Source: Aeromicrobium sp. (GTDB lineage Bacteria > Actinomycetota > Actinomycetes > Propionibacteriales > Nocardioidaceae). Taken from it: DNA of 35,050 nucleotides. A model generated the notes under the pieces. The model was not told the origin of the DNA. It was given only the letters and a program-made list of their open reading frames with translations, and made no database searches. Below are positions 18,410 through 27,619 of this stretch, piece after piece (positions within the stretch are counted from its first letter, which is position 1; each line of letters begins with the position of its first letter). Location of the stretch: NCBI GenBank assembly GCA_025965175.1, contig JAOPXL010000027.1:1-35050 (forward strand). Reading direction: 5' to 3'. The translations under genes were made by a program, and so were the position numbers.

Positions 18410-19679
18410 CGCTGACGGTCGGCCGTGGTCCGCGCTGGATCACGGCCCCCAGGCCCAGGCAGCTGAGCAGGCCCGCGACGACCAGGCTGGCTCCCACGCC
18501 CTCGAGGCTGTCCTGGTGGGCCGCGGCGACGATGCCGACCAGCAGGACCGGCAGCACCGCGAGCTCGATCCAGGAGGCTATCGCGCCCCTCCCCTGCCCC
18601 TGCAGCACCGCGATCAGGACGCTGCGCAGCGCCAGCAGGCCGTCGGCGACGATCAGCCAGCGGGCGCAGTCCACCGCGCCGACGAACTCCTCACCGAACG
18701 CCAGGCGGATGACGGGCTCCACGACGACCTCGAGCCCACCGACGATGACGACGACGAGCCCGGTCGTGATGCCGACCCACCGACGGACGACAGCGCGCTG
18801 GGCCTCCGGATCAGCCTGGTGCATCGCGACCCGGGGCAGGACGATGACCCGCACCGCGTTGCTGACCAGCCGGCACAGGTTGGACACCGCGAGCGCCGTC
18901 GCGAACAGGCCCAGGGAGACCGTGCCGAGCAGCCCGCCGACAAGGATGCGGTCGAGCCCAAGCCCGTCGAGTGGCCGGACGCTGCTGACGTAGTTGCGCC
19001 GGGCCTCCGACCACATCGCGGGCTCCGGGATCTCCTCCACGCCGCCCCGGGCCGGCAACAGCTGGGTCCAGGAGAACACGACGCCGAGCAGTCCCGTCAC
19101 GACGTAGGCGGCCAGGACGTCGTACGCGCTCCAGCTCCAGCTGGCGGCCGCGACGACGACCAGGACGATCGTGAACGCGCCCTGCGGGACCAGCGCGACC
19201 CATGCCATTCGGACGAACCGCCCCTCGCCCTGCAGGCAGCCGGCGAGGACCTGGAACACCAGGGTCTGGAACGTCACGACGAAGACGATGACCGCCGTCG
19301 CCAGCACCTCGCCGCCGTCGGCGTCCTGCAGGACCGGCACGAACGCCGCCGCGACGGCGCAGGGCGCCAGGACGAGCCACGCCCGCCGGCGGGCGGTGCC
19401 CCCGAGACCGTCGCGGGCGGTGACCTGCCGCTCGGCCACGAGCTTGGTCAGCGCCGCCGGCAGGCTCCCGCCGAACGTCAGCTGCGAGGCGAACAGGCCG
19501 ATCGCGACGACGAGTGCGACCAGGCCGCGGCCCTCGACGCCGAGCAGGCGGGCCATGACGACGCCGGTCACGAGGGTCAGGAGCTGCAGCCCGAACGTCG
19601 CGAACACGATCAGGACGAACGCGAACCGGTCACGCATCTGCGGACGGACGGCGCTGGCCTCGCTGAGCTCCTCCGACAC
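18399..19679 (-). CDS. Polysaccharide flippase (Wzx/MATE-like membrane protein)
   Basis: RFAFVLIVFATFGLQLLTLVTGVVMARLLGVEGRGLVALVVAIGLFASQLTFGGSLPAALTKLVAE, ~12 TM; GTG start. Confidence 0.85.
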   Translation of the reverse strand: MSEELSEASAVRPQMRDRFAFVLIVFATFGLQLLTLVTGVVMARLLGVEGRGLVALVVAIGLFASQLTFGGSLPAALTKLVAERQVTARDGLGGTARRRAWLVLAPCAVAAAFVPVLQDADGGEVLATAVIVFVVTFQTLVFQVLAGCLQGEGRFVRMAWVALVPQGAFTIVLVVVAAASWSWSAYDVLAAYVVTGLLGVVFSWTQLLPARGGVEEIPEPAMWSEARRNYVSSVRPLDGLGLDRILVGGLLGTVSLGLFATALAVSNLCRLVSNAVRVIVLPRVAMHQADPEAQRAVVRRWVGITTGLVVVIVGGLEVVVEPVIRLAFGEEFVGAVDCARWLIVADGLLALRSVLIAVLQGQGRGAIASWIELAVLPVLLVGIVAAAHQDSLEGVGASLVVAGLLSCLGLGAVIQRGPRPTVSVSS

Positions 19680-19757
19680 CCGTAGAGCATACTGTCCCCG
19701 ATCGCCCGACCGCGGCAGAAGACTGCCGTGATGACGCCGAGCTTCGGGAGCCCGTGA

Positions 19758-20576
19758 ATGCCGACACCCCTACCGCTTCCGCTCCGCGTCCTCGTCAAGG
19801 GCGCCTCGACCGTCAACTGGGTCTCGTGGATGGGTGGACCGCGTGAGGACTTCATCTTCCCGCGGGTGATTCAGGAGCAGCTCCTCGCCGGTGGTCGGCC
19901 CACCGAGGTCCAGACCATCACCATGACGTCTGAACGGACCTCGTCGATCCTGCGCACCTGGCAGGCCGAGGTGCTGGGCTACTCGCCCGACGTCGTCGTG
20001 CTGGTCTACGGCCACTACGAGACGATCCACCTGTTCATCCCCCGCTGGCTCGAGGTGCACGCCAACAGCCTGCGGTGGGCGCCCCGGCGCCTCCAGTCGG
20101 CCTACCGCCGACTCGTCCTGCGGCCGGTGTGGAAGGCGCTCGCACGGGCGCAGGCCAAGATCGACTCGATCCTGCCGCCGACCCTGCGCCGCGGCCGTCC
20201 CCGTCAGGTCGCCGCGGACCTCGAGCGCTACATCTCGCACGTGCAGAGCGTCGGCAGCCCCCTCGTCCTCGTGTTCGAGCTGCTGCCTCCCGGCAGCCGC
20301 TACCGGACCTGGTTCCCGGGCATGGCGCGACGCATCGAGGTCATGAACGACACCCTCCGGACAATGGTCGACGGCATCGGCCGGGACAACGTCCGCTGGT
20401 TCCCGGTCGCCCCGCTGGTCGAGGAGCACGTCGCCGGTGACATCGACCTGGCGATCCCGGACGGGTTCCACTACTCGCCCCAGATGCACCGGCACATCGG
20501 CACGGCGCTGGCCCGGGAGATCGATGCGTGGGCCGCGACGCAGAATCATCTGACCAAGGGCCAAGAAGTGCTCTGA
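19758..20576 (+). CDS. Divergent SGNH/GDSL-type hydrolase or O-acyltransferase
   Basis: LVKGASTVNWVSWMGG (block I-like), VVVLVYGHYE (block III-like), IPDGFHYSPQMHRHIG (DxxH block V). Confidence 0.65.
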   Translation: MPTPLPLPLRVLVKGASTVNWVSWMGGPREDFIFPRVIQEQLLAGGRPTEVQTITMTSERTSSILRTWQAEVLGYSPDVVVLVYGHYETIHLFIPRWLEVHANSLRWAPRRLQSAYRRLVLRPVWKALARAQAKIDSILPPTLRRGRPRQVAADLERYISHVQSVGSPLVLVFELLPPGSRYRTWFPGMARRIEVMNDTLRTMVDGIGRDNVRWFPVAPLVEEHVAGDIDLAIPDGFHYSPQMHRHIGTALAREIDAWAATQNHLTKGQEVL

Positions 20577-20606
20577 GGACGGCCCGGATTCCGTACTATC
20601 GTCCCC

Positions 20607-21605
20607 ATGCCCACTCCCACCTCCGCCCCGCAGTCAGCCAAGCAGCGGGTCGCCCGGTACCTCCCGGGTCACGTTGTCGAGTCGCTCGACAAGGTGGTGT
20701 TCGGGTTCCGCAGGCTGCGCATCCGCACCGCCCAGCGCTTCTTCGGGCTGCTCGGCTTCAACATCGTCAAGAAGGACGACTACTACTCGACGCTGCCGGT
20801 GCTCGCGGAGATCGAGCAGACCCGCGCACGCTGGGACCGCCCCAGCGAGCTCGTCGGCATCGACATCGACGTGCCGACGATGATCACGACCCTCGAGGGC
20901 CTCGCCGAGCGGTGGGAGGAGGAGTTCGCGACGGTGACGGGCGACTACCTCACCAACACGACCCGCGGCTTCGGCCCCGGCTACCCGCAACTCGACGCCC
21001 GGACGCTCTACTACACGCTGCGCGAGCACAAGCCGGCCCGCTACCTCGAGATCGGCTCGGGACTGTCGACGTACTACGCCTCGCTCGCTGCTGAGCGCAA
21101 CGCCGCTGAGGGATCACCGCTACAGATCACCTGCATCGAGCCCTACCCGTTCGAGGCGCTGCGCACGATCGACAACTTTGAGCTCGTCGAGGGCTTCGTG
21201 CAGGACGTCCCGCTGTCGACGTTCGAGGCACTCGAGGACGGGGACGTGCTGTTCATCGACTCGTCCCACGCGCTCAAGATCGACAGCGACGTCGCGTTCC
21301 TCTTCCTCGAGGTGCTGCCGCGGCTCAAGCCCGGCGTCATCGTGCACATCCACGACGTGCACTTCCCGTTCAACGGGCCGTTCCCGGCCGACACGTGGCT
21401 CTTCGGGGAGCGGTGGCCGGTCTACTGGAACGAGGCGATGGTCGTCCAGATCTTCCTGGCGCACAACACGGCGTACCGCGTCCTGCTCTCCACGCCCATG
21501 ATCCGCCACGAGGACGAGGGTGTCCTCAAGAGCCTGTTCGACGACTACACACCCCTGGCGGCCGACGCGAACCCGTCCTCGTCCCTCTGGCTCCGCCGGG
21601 TCTGA
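20607..21605 (+). CDS. Class I SAM-dependent methyltransferase (Methyltransf_24-like)
   Basis: ARYLEIGSGLSTYYASLAAERN...ITCIEPYPFEALRTI...VLFIDSSHALKIDSDVAFLFLEVLPRLKPGVIVHIHDVHFPF. Confidence 0.85.
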   Translation: MPTPTSAPQSAKQRVARYLPGHVVESLDKVVFGFRRLRIRTAQRFFGLLGFNIVKKDDYYSTLPVLAEIEQTRARWDRPSELVGIDIDVPTMITTLEGLAERWEEEFATVTGDYLTNTTRGFGPGYPQLDARTLYYTLREHKPARYLEIGSGLSTYYASLAAERNAAEGSPLQITCIEPYPFEALRTIDNFELVEGFVQDVPLSTFEALEDGDVLFIDSSHALKIDSDVAFLFLEVLPRLKPGVIVHIHDVHFPFNGPFPADTWLFGERWPVYWNEAMVVQIFLAHNTAYRVLLSTPMIRHEDEGVLKSLFDDYTPLAADANPSSSLWLRRV

Positions 21606-21608
21606 CTG

Positions 21609-21706
21609 CCCACCTCGGGGTGGGCGGTGCACCGGTCGCCCTACCGAGCCGGGTAGGGCGACGGGTGCACCCCCCTTGACCGAGTAGGGCGACCGGTGCA
21701 CCGCCC
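21609..21706. terminator. Compound palindromic element between convergent genes (bidirectional terminator candidate with alternative stems)
   Basis: Arm A 21622-21644 gggcggtgcaccggtcgccctac is an exact 23-nt inverted repeat of arm C 21684-21706 and 21/23 complementary to arm B 21653-21675; preceded by cccacctcggggtggg (21609-21624). Confidence 0.8.
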
Positions 21707-21715
21707 CCGGCGGGG

Positions 21716-22681
21716 TCAGGCGCGCTTGGCGAGGATGTCGTAGATCCAGGCGTACGTCTTCTCGAGCCCGTCACGCAGCGAGATCGAGGGCTCCCAGCCG
21801 TACGTCTCGTGGAACATCGTGTTGTCGCTGTTGCGGCCACGGACGCCCTGCGGTGCCGTGAGGTCGTGGTTCTTGGTGACCGTGATGCCGGCGATGTCCT
21901 CGAGGATCCCGATCATCTGGTTGATCGTCACGAGCTCGGACGAGCCGAGGTTGACCGGCTCGACGTTGTCGCCGTTGAGGATCGTCTGGGTCCCCTTGAC
22001 GCAGTCGTCGATGTACATGAACGACCGGCTCTGCTCGCCGTCTCCCCACACGTCGATCGTGTGGTCGCCGCTGAGCTTGGCCTGGGCGATCTTGCGTGAG
22101 AGCGCGGCGGGGGCCTTCTCGCGGCCGCCCTCGAACGTGCCCTCGGGGCCGTAGACGTTGTGATAGCGCGCGATCCGGGTCTTGAGGCCGAAGTCCTCCC
22201 GGAAGTGGCGGGCCATGCGCTCGCTGAACAGCTTCTCCCAGCCGTAGCCGTCCTCAGGATCGGCGGGATAGGCGTCGGACTCCTTGAGCGCGGTCACGTC
22301 GGGATCGGTCTGCTTGTCGCCGGCGTAGACGCAGGCCGAGCTGCTGTAGAAGAAGCTCTCGGTCCCGGAGTCCTTCGCGGCGACCAGCATGTTGGTGCTC
22401 GTCAGGACCGACAGCATGCACTCGGCCTTGTTGTTCTCGATGAAGCCCATGCCGCCCATGTCGGCCGCGAGGTTGTAGATCGTCTCGGTGCCGATCGCCA
22501 TCTTGTGGGCGTCGACCGGGTCGGCGCAGTCGGCGACGACGTTGTCGACGCCGTCGTGCACTTGGTACCACTCCTCGAGCGGCTTGACGTCGACCGAGCG
22601 GACGTCCTTGCCCTGCTTCACCAGGTCGGCCACGAGGTGTCCGCCGATGAATCCGCCGCCACCAGTCACGAGTACGGTCAT
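21716..22681 (-). CDS. NAD-dependent epimerase, GDP-mannose 3,5-epimerase-like
   Basis: TGGGGFIGGHLV, NLAADMGGMGFI, YSSSACVYAG, YGWEK, RYHNVYGPEGTFEGGREKAPAAL, VRGRNSDN: hallmark blocks of plant-type GME. Confidence 0.85.
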   Translation of the reverse strand: MTVLVTGGGGFIGGHLVADLVKQGKDVRSVDVKPLEEWYQVHDGVDNVVADCADPVDAHKMAIGTETIYNLAADMGGMGFIENNKAECMLSVLTSTNMLVAAKDSGTESFFYSSSACVYAGDKQTDPDVTALKESDAYPADPEDGYGWEKLFSERMARHFREDFGLKTRIARYHNVYGPEGTFEGGREKAPAALSRKIAQAKLSGDHTIDVWGDGEQSRSFMYIDDCVKGTQTILNGDNVEPVNLGSSELVTINQMIGILEDIAGITVTKNHDLTAPQGVRGRNSDNTMFHETYGWEPSISLRDGLEKTYAWIYDILAKRA

Positions 22682-22783
22682 GTCCCTTGCCTCTTCTCAC
22701 GAGTGCGATCGCGAAGTCCCTCGTGCGGCATGGCGGACGGGTCCCTGGCTGCAGGGTGACTTCACGTAACACAACGGGGCACA

Positions 22784-22802
22784 CACGCGTTGGTTACGCG
22801 TG
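22784..22802. promoter_or_regulatory. Perfect inverted repeat CACGCGT-TGGTT-ACGCGTG in the divergent intergenic region
   Basis: 7-bp perfect arms, 5-nt spacer, between GME-like (minus) and BY-kinase (plus). Confidence 0.45.
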
Positions 22803-22912
22803 AGGGTCTCGCCGGAAGCGGCGTGCCGCTCGCTGTACGGGTCGGGCGCACGCTCGCATACACTCCGTCTGACACCCAGCAGATTCGTCTGTACTTTCCT
22901 GAAGGGGACCAC

Positions 22913-24343
22913 GTGGACCTGCGTCAATTCCTTGGCATCCTGCGCGTTCGCGTGAAGTTCATCCTCTCGACCTTCATCCTCGGTGCCATCGCCACGGTCC
23001 TGCTCGTCCTGAGCATGTCTCCGGTCTACGGGTCCAGCACGAAGCTGTTTATCACCACGCCCGTCGGCCAGCAGGCCACGGACACGACGGCCGCGTTCTT
23101 CGCCGCGCAGCGCCTCGCGTCGTACGCCGACCTGGCCCGCGAGCCCACGCTCCTGCAGGACGTCATCGACAAGCTCAACCTGACCGACATGACCCGCGAC
23201 GAGCTTGCCGACATGGTCACCGCCCAGGTCATCACCGCGACGCAGACCCTGCAGATCGACGTCCGGGCCTCGACGCCCACGCTGGCGCAGGACATCGCTG
23301 AGGCCGAGGCGCAGGGTCTGGTCAGCCTGGTCGCGAGACTCGAGAAGCCGTCGACCGGCGACGGCGTCCCAGCGTTCGTCGCGCGCGTCGTCGGGCCGGC
23401 CAGCATCAGCCAGTCGCCCGTCTCGCCCAACGTCCCGCTCAACATCGTGGTCGGCCTGATGCTGAGCCTGTTCATCGGCATCGCCGGCGCCGTCCTGCGG
23501 GACCTGCTGGACCGCACCGTCAAGACCCGCCAGGACGCCGAGGAGATCACGGCCACCGCGGTCCTCGCGACGCTCCCGTTCGACCGGCAGGTCAAGAGGC
23601 AGGCCCTCAGCAACGAAGGTCACGGCGCGCTCGCCGAGGCGTTCCGCGTGCTGCGCACCAACCTGCAGTTCGCCAACCTGGACTCGAAGGTCGAGCTGTT
23701 GCTCGTCTCGAGCGCCGTGCCGAACGAGGGCAAGACGCTCGTCGCGACCAACTTGGCGATGTCGATGGCGCAGTCGGGCCGCAGCGTCCTGCTGATCGAC
23801 GCCGACATGCGCAACCCCAACGTCGCCGAGCTGCTCGGCCTGGAGAACTCGGTCGGGCTCATGACGGTCCTGATCGGCCGGGCGTCGCTCGACGAGGCGA
23901 TCCAGTCCCACGCCAGCGGCATCAGCTTCCTCGGCACCGGCCCACGCCCGCCCAACCCGGCCGAGGTGCTCGACACGCAGGCCATGAAGGACCTGCTCGC
24001 CGGCGCGCGTGGCCTCTACGACGTCGTGATCATCGACGCCCCGCCGATGCTGCCGGTCGCGGACGCCTCGATCCTGATGCGCGAAGTCGACGGCGCCCTC
24101 ATGCTGATCCGCTACGGCTCGACGACGCGTGAGCAGCTGAGGCTCGCGGTCGCCCGCATCGAGACGGTCGGCGGGCGCCTGTTCGGCACGATCCTCAACC
24201 GGACGCCGCGGCGCTCGGGCGATGCATACGGCTACGGGTACGGCTACGGCTACGGCTACGGCGAGCCGGTGGAGCCGGCCCGCAAGAGCATGTTCACCCG
24301 GACCGAGAAGCGACCGGTCCCGAGCCGTCGATCCGTCGGCTAG
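22913..24343 (+). CDS. Wzz-like chain-length determinant fused to BY-kinase (polysaccharide tyrosine autokinase)
   Basis: VDLRQFLGILRVRVKFILSTFILGAIATVLLV (Wzz), SSAVPNEGKTLVATNLAMSMAQSGRSVLLIDADMRNP (Walker A/A'), VVIIDAPPMLPVADA; C-term YGYGYGYGYGYG. Confidence 0.93.
   Translation: MDLRQFLGILRVRVKFILSTFILGAIATVLLVLSMSPVYGSSTKLFITTPVGQQATDTTAAFFAAQRLASYADLAREPTLLQDVIDKLNLTDMTRDELADMVTAQVITATQTLQIDVRASTPTLAQDIAEAEAQGLVSLVARLEKPSTGDGVPAFVARVVGPASISQSPVSPNVPLNIVVGLMLSLFIGIAGAVLRDLLDRTVKTRQDAEEITATAVLATLPFDRQVKRQALSNEGHGALAEAFRVLRTNLQFANLDSKVELLLVSSAVPNEGKTLVATNLAMSMAQSGRSVLLIDADMRNPNVAELLGLENSVGLMTVLIGRASLDEAIQSHASGISFLGTGPRPPNPAEVLDTQAMKDLLAGARGLYDVVIIDAPPMLPVADASILMREVDGALMLIRYGSTTREQLRLAVARIETVGGRLFGTILNRTPRRSGDAYGYGYGYGYGYGEPVEPARKSMFTRTEKRPVPSRRSVG
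24227..24262 (+). repeat. 6 x 6-bp coding microsatellite (TACGGC/TACGGG) encoding (YG)6
   Basis: Direct reading: tacggc tacggg tacggc tacggc tacggc tacggc. Confidence 0.95.
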
Positions 24344-24350
24344 GCACGAC

Positions 24351-25706
24351 GTGGCGGTCAAGGCCCGGCGGGCCCGTGCAGGGGCGCGGCCCGCGATGTC
24401 CGAGGTGCGGCGTCGGCTGGCACGGGCCGTCGACGGCGCGACGCCGGCGCTGCTCGTCGTGGTCCTGCTGGCCCTGCTGATCCCCATCGCGACGGGGTCG
24501 GTGATCGGTGCCGCCGCCGCGCTGGGTCTGACTGTGCTGCTCATCGTCCTGGTGACCGTCGGCATCGAGCAGACCGCGACCGCCCTGCTCCTGGTCGCGG
24601 TCGCCATGGCGCCGATGAACAACGTCAAGCCCGTCGCGGCGATCAGCTTCGTGACGATGTCGGACGTGTTCTTCTTCCTGGGCGTGGGGCTGCTCCTCCC
24701 GATCCTCATGACGAAGGGGTTCCAGCGTCAGGCCCCGTTCCTGATCGGCGTGGCCGGGATCTTCGTCGTCGGGCTGGTCAGCTCCGCCGCCAGCGCGGAC
24801 CCGGTCGCGAGCCTCAACGGGCTGCTGCGCCTCGTGGTCGGCGCCCTGCTGCTGCCGATCGTGTTCATGCTGTGGCGTCCGGGTCAGCGGGTCCTGGTGG
24901 CGTTCGCGGGGGCGTACGTCCTGGGCACCGCGATCAGCGTCGCGAAGGGCCGCATCAGCGGGGTCACCTCGACCGACGGCCGCTTCGGCGGTCTCACCGA
25001 GCACCCCAACATCCTCGGCCTCACCGGCATGCTCGCGGTCACCCTGGTGCCGTTCCTGTTCGCCGCGCTCCCGGGCGCGTACCGCTGGGCGGCGTTGGCC
25101 GCGGGCGCGGTGTGCGCCTACGGCATCTGGATCAGCGGGAGCCGAGCCGCGCTGGTGGGCACCGTCGTGGTCGCTGTGGTCTACCTGCTGCTGTCGCGCC
25201 GGGTCGAGCACGCGCTGGTGTTCTTCGGGCTCAGCATCATCCCGGTCTACGTCGTGGGTCAGACGCTCGCGTCGGGAGTCGTGGACTCCAGCCCGCTGGG
25301 TCGCCTGCAGGGCGGTGGGTCGGCGACGCTCTCGGACGTCGACCGGCAGAACCTCGCCCGGGTCGCGTGGGACAACTTCGTCTCCCACCCGATCATCGGC
25401 ACGGGGTTCGGCGACGCGTCGATCGCGCACAACATCTACCTGCAGGTCGCGGCGGCCGGCGGCGTCCTCGCGCTGGTCTGCTATCTCGGGATCCTGTTCG
25501 CCACAGCGCGTCAGCCGTTGCTGCTCGGCGCGCCCTACTCCCTGCTGGCGCTGCCGGCGATGGGCTACGCCCTGGTCGGTCCGCTGACGCCGCTGCTGTG
25601 GGACCGCTACATCTGGTGCGTGCTGGCCCTGCCGTTCCTCCTCGATCGCCCCGGGCCGCAGGAGGTCCCGTCCGCGGCCGGGACGACCCCGGAGGTCCGC
25701 CGATGA
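24351..25706 (+). CDS. O-antigen ligase/polymerase-like membrane protein (Wzy/WaaL family)
   Basis: Multi-TM; GRFGGLTEHPNILGLTGMLAVTLVP, GIWISGSRAALVGTVVV, HPIIGTGFGDASIAHNIYLQVAAAGGVLALVCY. Confidence 0.88.
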   Translation: MAVKARRARAGARPAMSEVRRRLARAVDGATPALLVVVLLALLIPIATGSVIGAAAALGLTVLLIVLVTVGIEQTATALLLVAVAMAPMNNVKPVAAISFVTMSDVFFFLGVGLLLPILMTKGFQRQAPFLIGVAGIFVVGLVSSAASADPVASLNGLLRLVVGALLLPIVFMLWRPGQRVLVAFAGAYVLGTAISVAKGRISGVTSTDGRFGGLTEHPNILGLTGMLAVTLVPFLFAALPGAYRWAALAAGAVCAYGIWISGSRAALVGTVVVAVVYLLLSRRVEHALVFFGLSIIPVYVVGQTLASGVVDSSPLGRLQGGGSATLSDVDRQNLARVAWDNFVSHPIIGTGFGDASIAHNIYLQVAAAGGVLALVCYLGILFATARQPLLLGAPYSLLALPAMGYALVGPLTPLLWDRYIWCVLALPFLLDRPGPQEVPSAAGTTPEVRR

Positions 25707-26725
25707 GTGCCGGCCTCGACCTGCGCCCCACCGCCCTGATCACCGGCGTCTCGGGCCAGGACGGGATGTACCTCGCGCGCCACCTCCTGTCGCAGGGCTG
25801 GCGGGTCGTCGGCACGGTCCGGCCCGGCATCTCCTCGATCGCGCGCACGGCGCCCTACCTCACGGGCGTCGAGATCGTCGAGCACGACCTCGTAGACACC
25901 GCCGGGTTCGGCGAGCTGCTGAGCCGCGTCGTCCCCCGAGCGGTCTTCAACCTCGCCGCGTTCAGCGCCGTCGGTCGCAGCTGGAACGAGCCGGGACTGG
26001 CCTCGCGCACCAACATGGTCGCGGTCGTCGAGATGCTCCAGTGCCTGCTGCGGCACCGGGACAAGAACGCCCAGGACGTGCGCTTCTTCCAGGCCTCGAC
26101 CGCGGAGATCTTCGGCAGCGACGTCGACGGCGCCCTCGACGAGGCGACGCCACACCGGCCGCGGACGCCCTACGCGATCGCGAAGAGCGCGGCGCACCAC
26201 GCGGTCATCAGCTATCGCGAGCGCTACGGCCTGTTCGCGTGCAACGGCGTCCTGTTCAACCACGAGAGCCCGTTCCGTGGCCAGCAGTTCGTGGCCGGCA
26301 AGATCTCCCACGCCGCGGCCGCGGCCGCCTCCGGGCGCCACCTGACCGTCTCGCTGGGCGACCTCGACGTCGAGCGGGACTGGGGCTCGGCGGCCAACTA
26401 CGTCGTCGCGATGGCCGCCGTGCTGGCCCACGACGTGCCCGGCGACTACGTCATCGGCACCGGCACGACCCACACCCTGCGCGACATGCTGCGCTCGGCG
26501 TTCGCCGCGGTGGGCCGCGACGACTTCGAGGACCACGTCGAGCTGCTGCCGCACCTGTGGAGCGCCACCCAGGCCAAGGCCCTGCTGGCCGATCCGGGTA
26601 AGGCGCGACGGGAGCTGGGCTGGGCGGCCACGACGACGTTCGACGAGCTGATCGCCGAGATGGTCGCGATCGACGTGGAGCGCATCCGGACCGGCGTCGC
26701 GGAGTCGGAGACCTACCTGCGGTGA
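25703..26725 (+). CDS. GDP-mannose 4,6-dehydratase-like NAD-dependent epimerase/dehydratase
   Basis: ALITGVSGQDGMYLARHLL, QASTAEIFGSDVDG, YAIAKSAAHHAVISYRERYGLFACNGVLFNHESPFRGQQFVAGKI. Confidence 0.82.
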   Translation: MSAGLDLRPTALITGVSGQDGMYLARHLLSQGWRVVGTVRPGISSIARTAPYLTGVEIVEHDLVDTAGFGELLSRVVPRAVFNLAAFSAVGRSWNEPGLASRTNMVAVVEMLQCLLRHRDKNAQDVRFFQASTAEIFGSDVDGALDEATPHRPRTPYAIAKSAAHHAVISYRERYGLFACNGVLFNHESPFRGQQFVAGKISHAAAAAASGRHLTVSLGDLDVERDWGSAANYVVAMAAVLAHDVPGDYVIGTGTTHTLRDMLRSAFAAVGRDDFEDHVELLPHLWSATQAKALLADPGKARRELGWAATTTFDELIAEMVAIDVERIRTGVAESETYLR

Positions 26726-26793
26726 CTTGTGGGGCTCCGTCTCGTTGTCACTGCCAGACGGGTCCTGCCGTCGAGGATCGAGAGGCACACAGC

Positions 26794-27609
26794 ATGATGC
26801 GCAGCATCCCCTGGGCGGCCCGGCGGGTCGGTCAGACCGTCGGACACTTCGACAACGGCGGTCGCCTGCTGGTCGACCTGGCTCGCCAGTCCGTGACCGG
26901 CCGGCCCGAGGAGATCACCTTCCGGATGCGGAGCGGGGCCGTCGTGACGATCCCCAACCGCCCCGGTGCCCGGGTGCCGATCTACGAGATCTTCGTCGAG
27001 GACGAGTACCGTCTGGGCTGGTTCACCGACGACCTCGGTGAGTCTCCGGTCGCCCTCGACATCGGCGCGCACGTCGGCTGCTTCTCGGTCGCGTTCGCCG
27101 AGCGCCACCCCGGAGCCCGGGTCGACGCCTACGAGGCGTCCCCCTCGACCGCGACCTATCTGCAGCGCAACGTCACCGACAACGGCATGCAGGCCCGCGT
27201 GCACAGCAACAACCTCGCCGTGCAGGCCGTCGCCGGCGAGCTGACGCTGGCGGACAACGGTGCCGCGAGCGGCCACAACGGCGTCCTGCACCTGACCGCG
27301 GACAGTCGCAACGTCACGGTGCCCAGCATCGCGATGCTCGAGGCGCTGACGATCAGCGGCCGGTCCGCCGACCTCGTCAAGATCGACACCGAGGGCGGTG
27401 AGTACGACATGGTGCTCGGCTCCCGGCCCGAGGACTGGGGCGGCGTCCGCCGGGTCGTGCTGGAGTATCACGACCTGCCGGGTCACTCGTGGGAGGAGCT
27501 CGAGACGTTCTTCGCCGCGGCAGGCCTCAGCCTGGTCCACCGGGAGAAGTTCGCCGAGCGCCTCGGCATGGCGTGGCTGTCCCGGGACCCGCTGGCCCCG
27601 CCGGCCTGA
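26794..27609 (+). CDS. FkbM-family methyltransferase
   Basis: VALDIGAHVGCFSVAFAERHPGARVDAYEASPSTATYLQRNV...DLVKIDTEGGEYDMVLG. Confidence 0.9.
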   Translation: MMRSIPWAARRVGQTVGHFDNGGRLLVDLARQSVTGRPEEITFRMRSGAVVTIPNRPGARVPIYEIFVEDEYRLGWFTDDLGESPVALDIGAHVGCFSVAFAERHPGARVDAYEASPSTATYLQRNVTDNGMQARVHSNNLAVQAVAGELTLADNGAASGHNGVLHLTADSRNVTVPSIAMLEALTISGRSADLVKIDTEGGEYDMVLGSRPEDWGGVRRVVLEYHDLPGHSWEELETFFAAAGLSLVHREKFAERLGMAWLSRDPLAPPA

Positions 27610-27619
27610 GCGACCGCAC

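Noticed and set aside
22790-22912. Upstream extension of the BY-kinase ORF to 22790
   Set aside because: Extension lacks RBS support and overlaps the inverted repeat; GTG at 22913 (gaaggggaccac upstream) begins at the conserved Wzz N-terminus.
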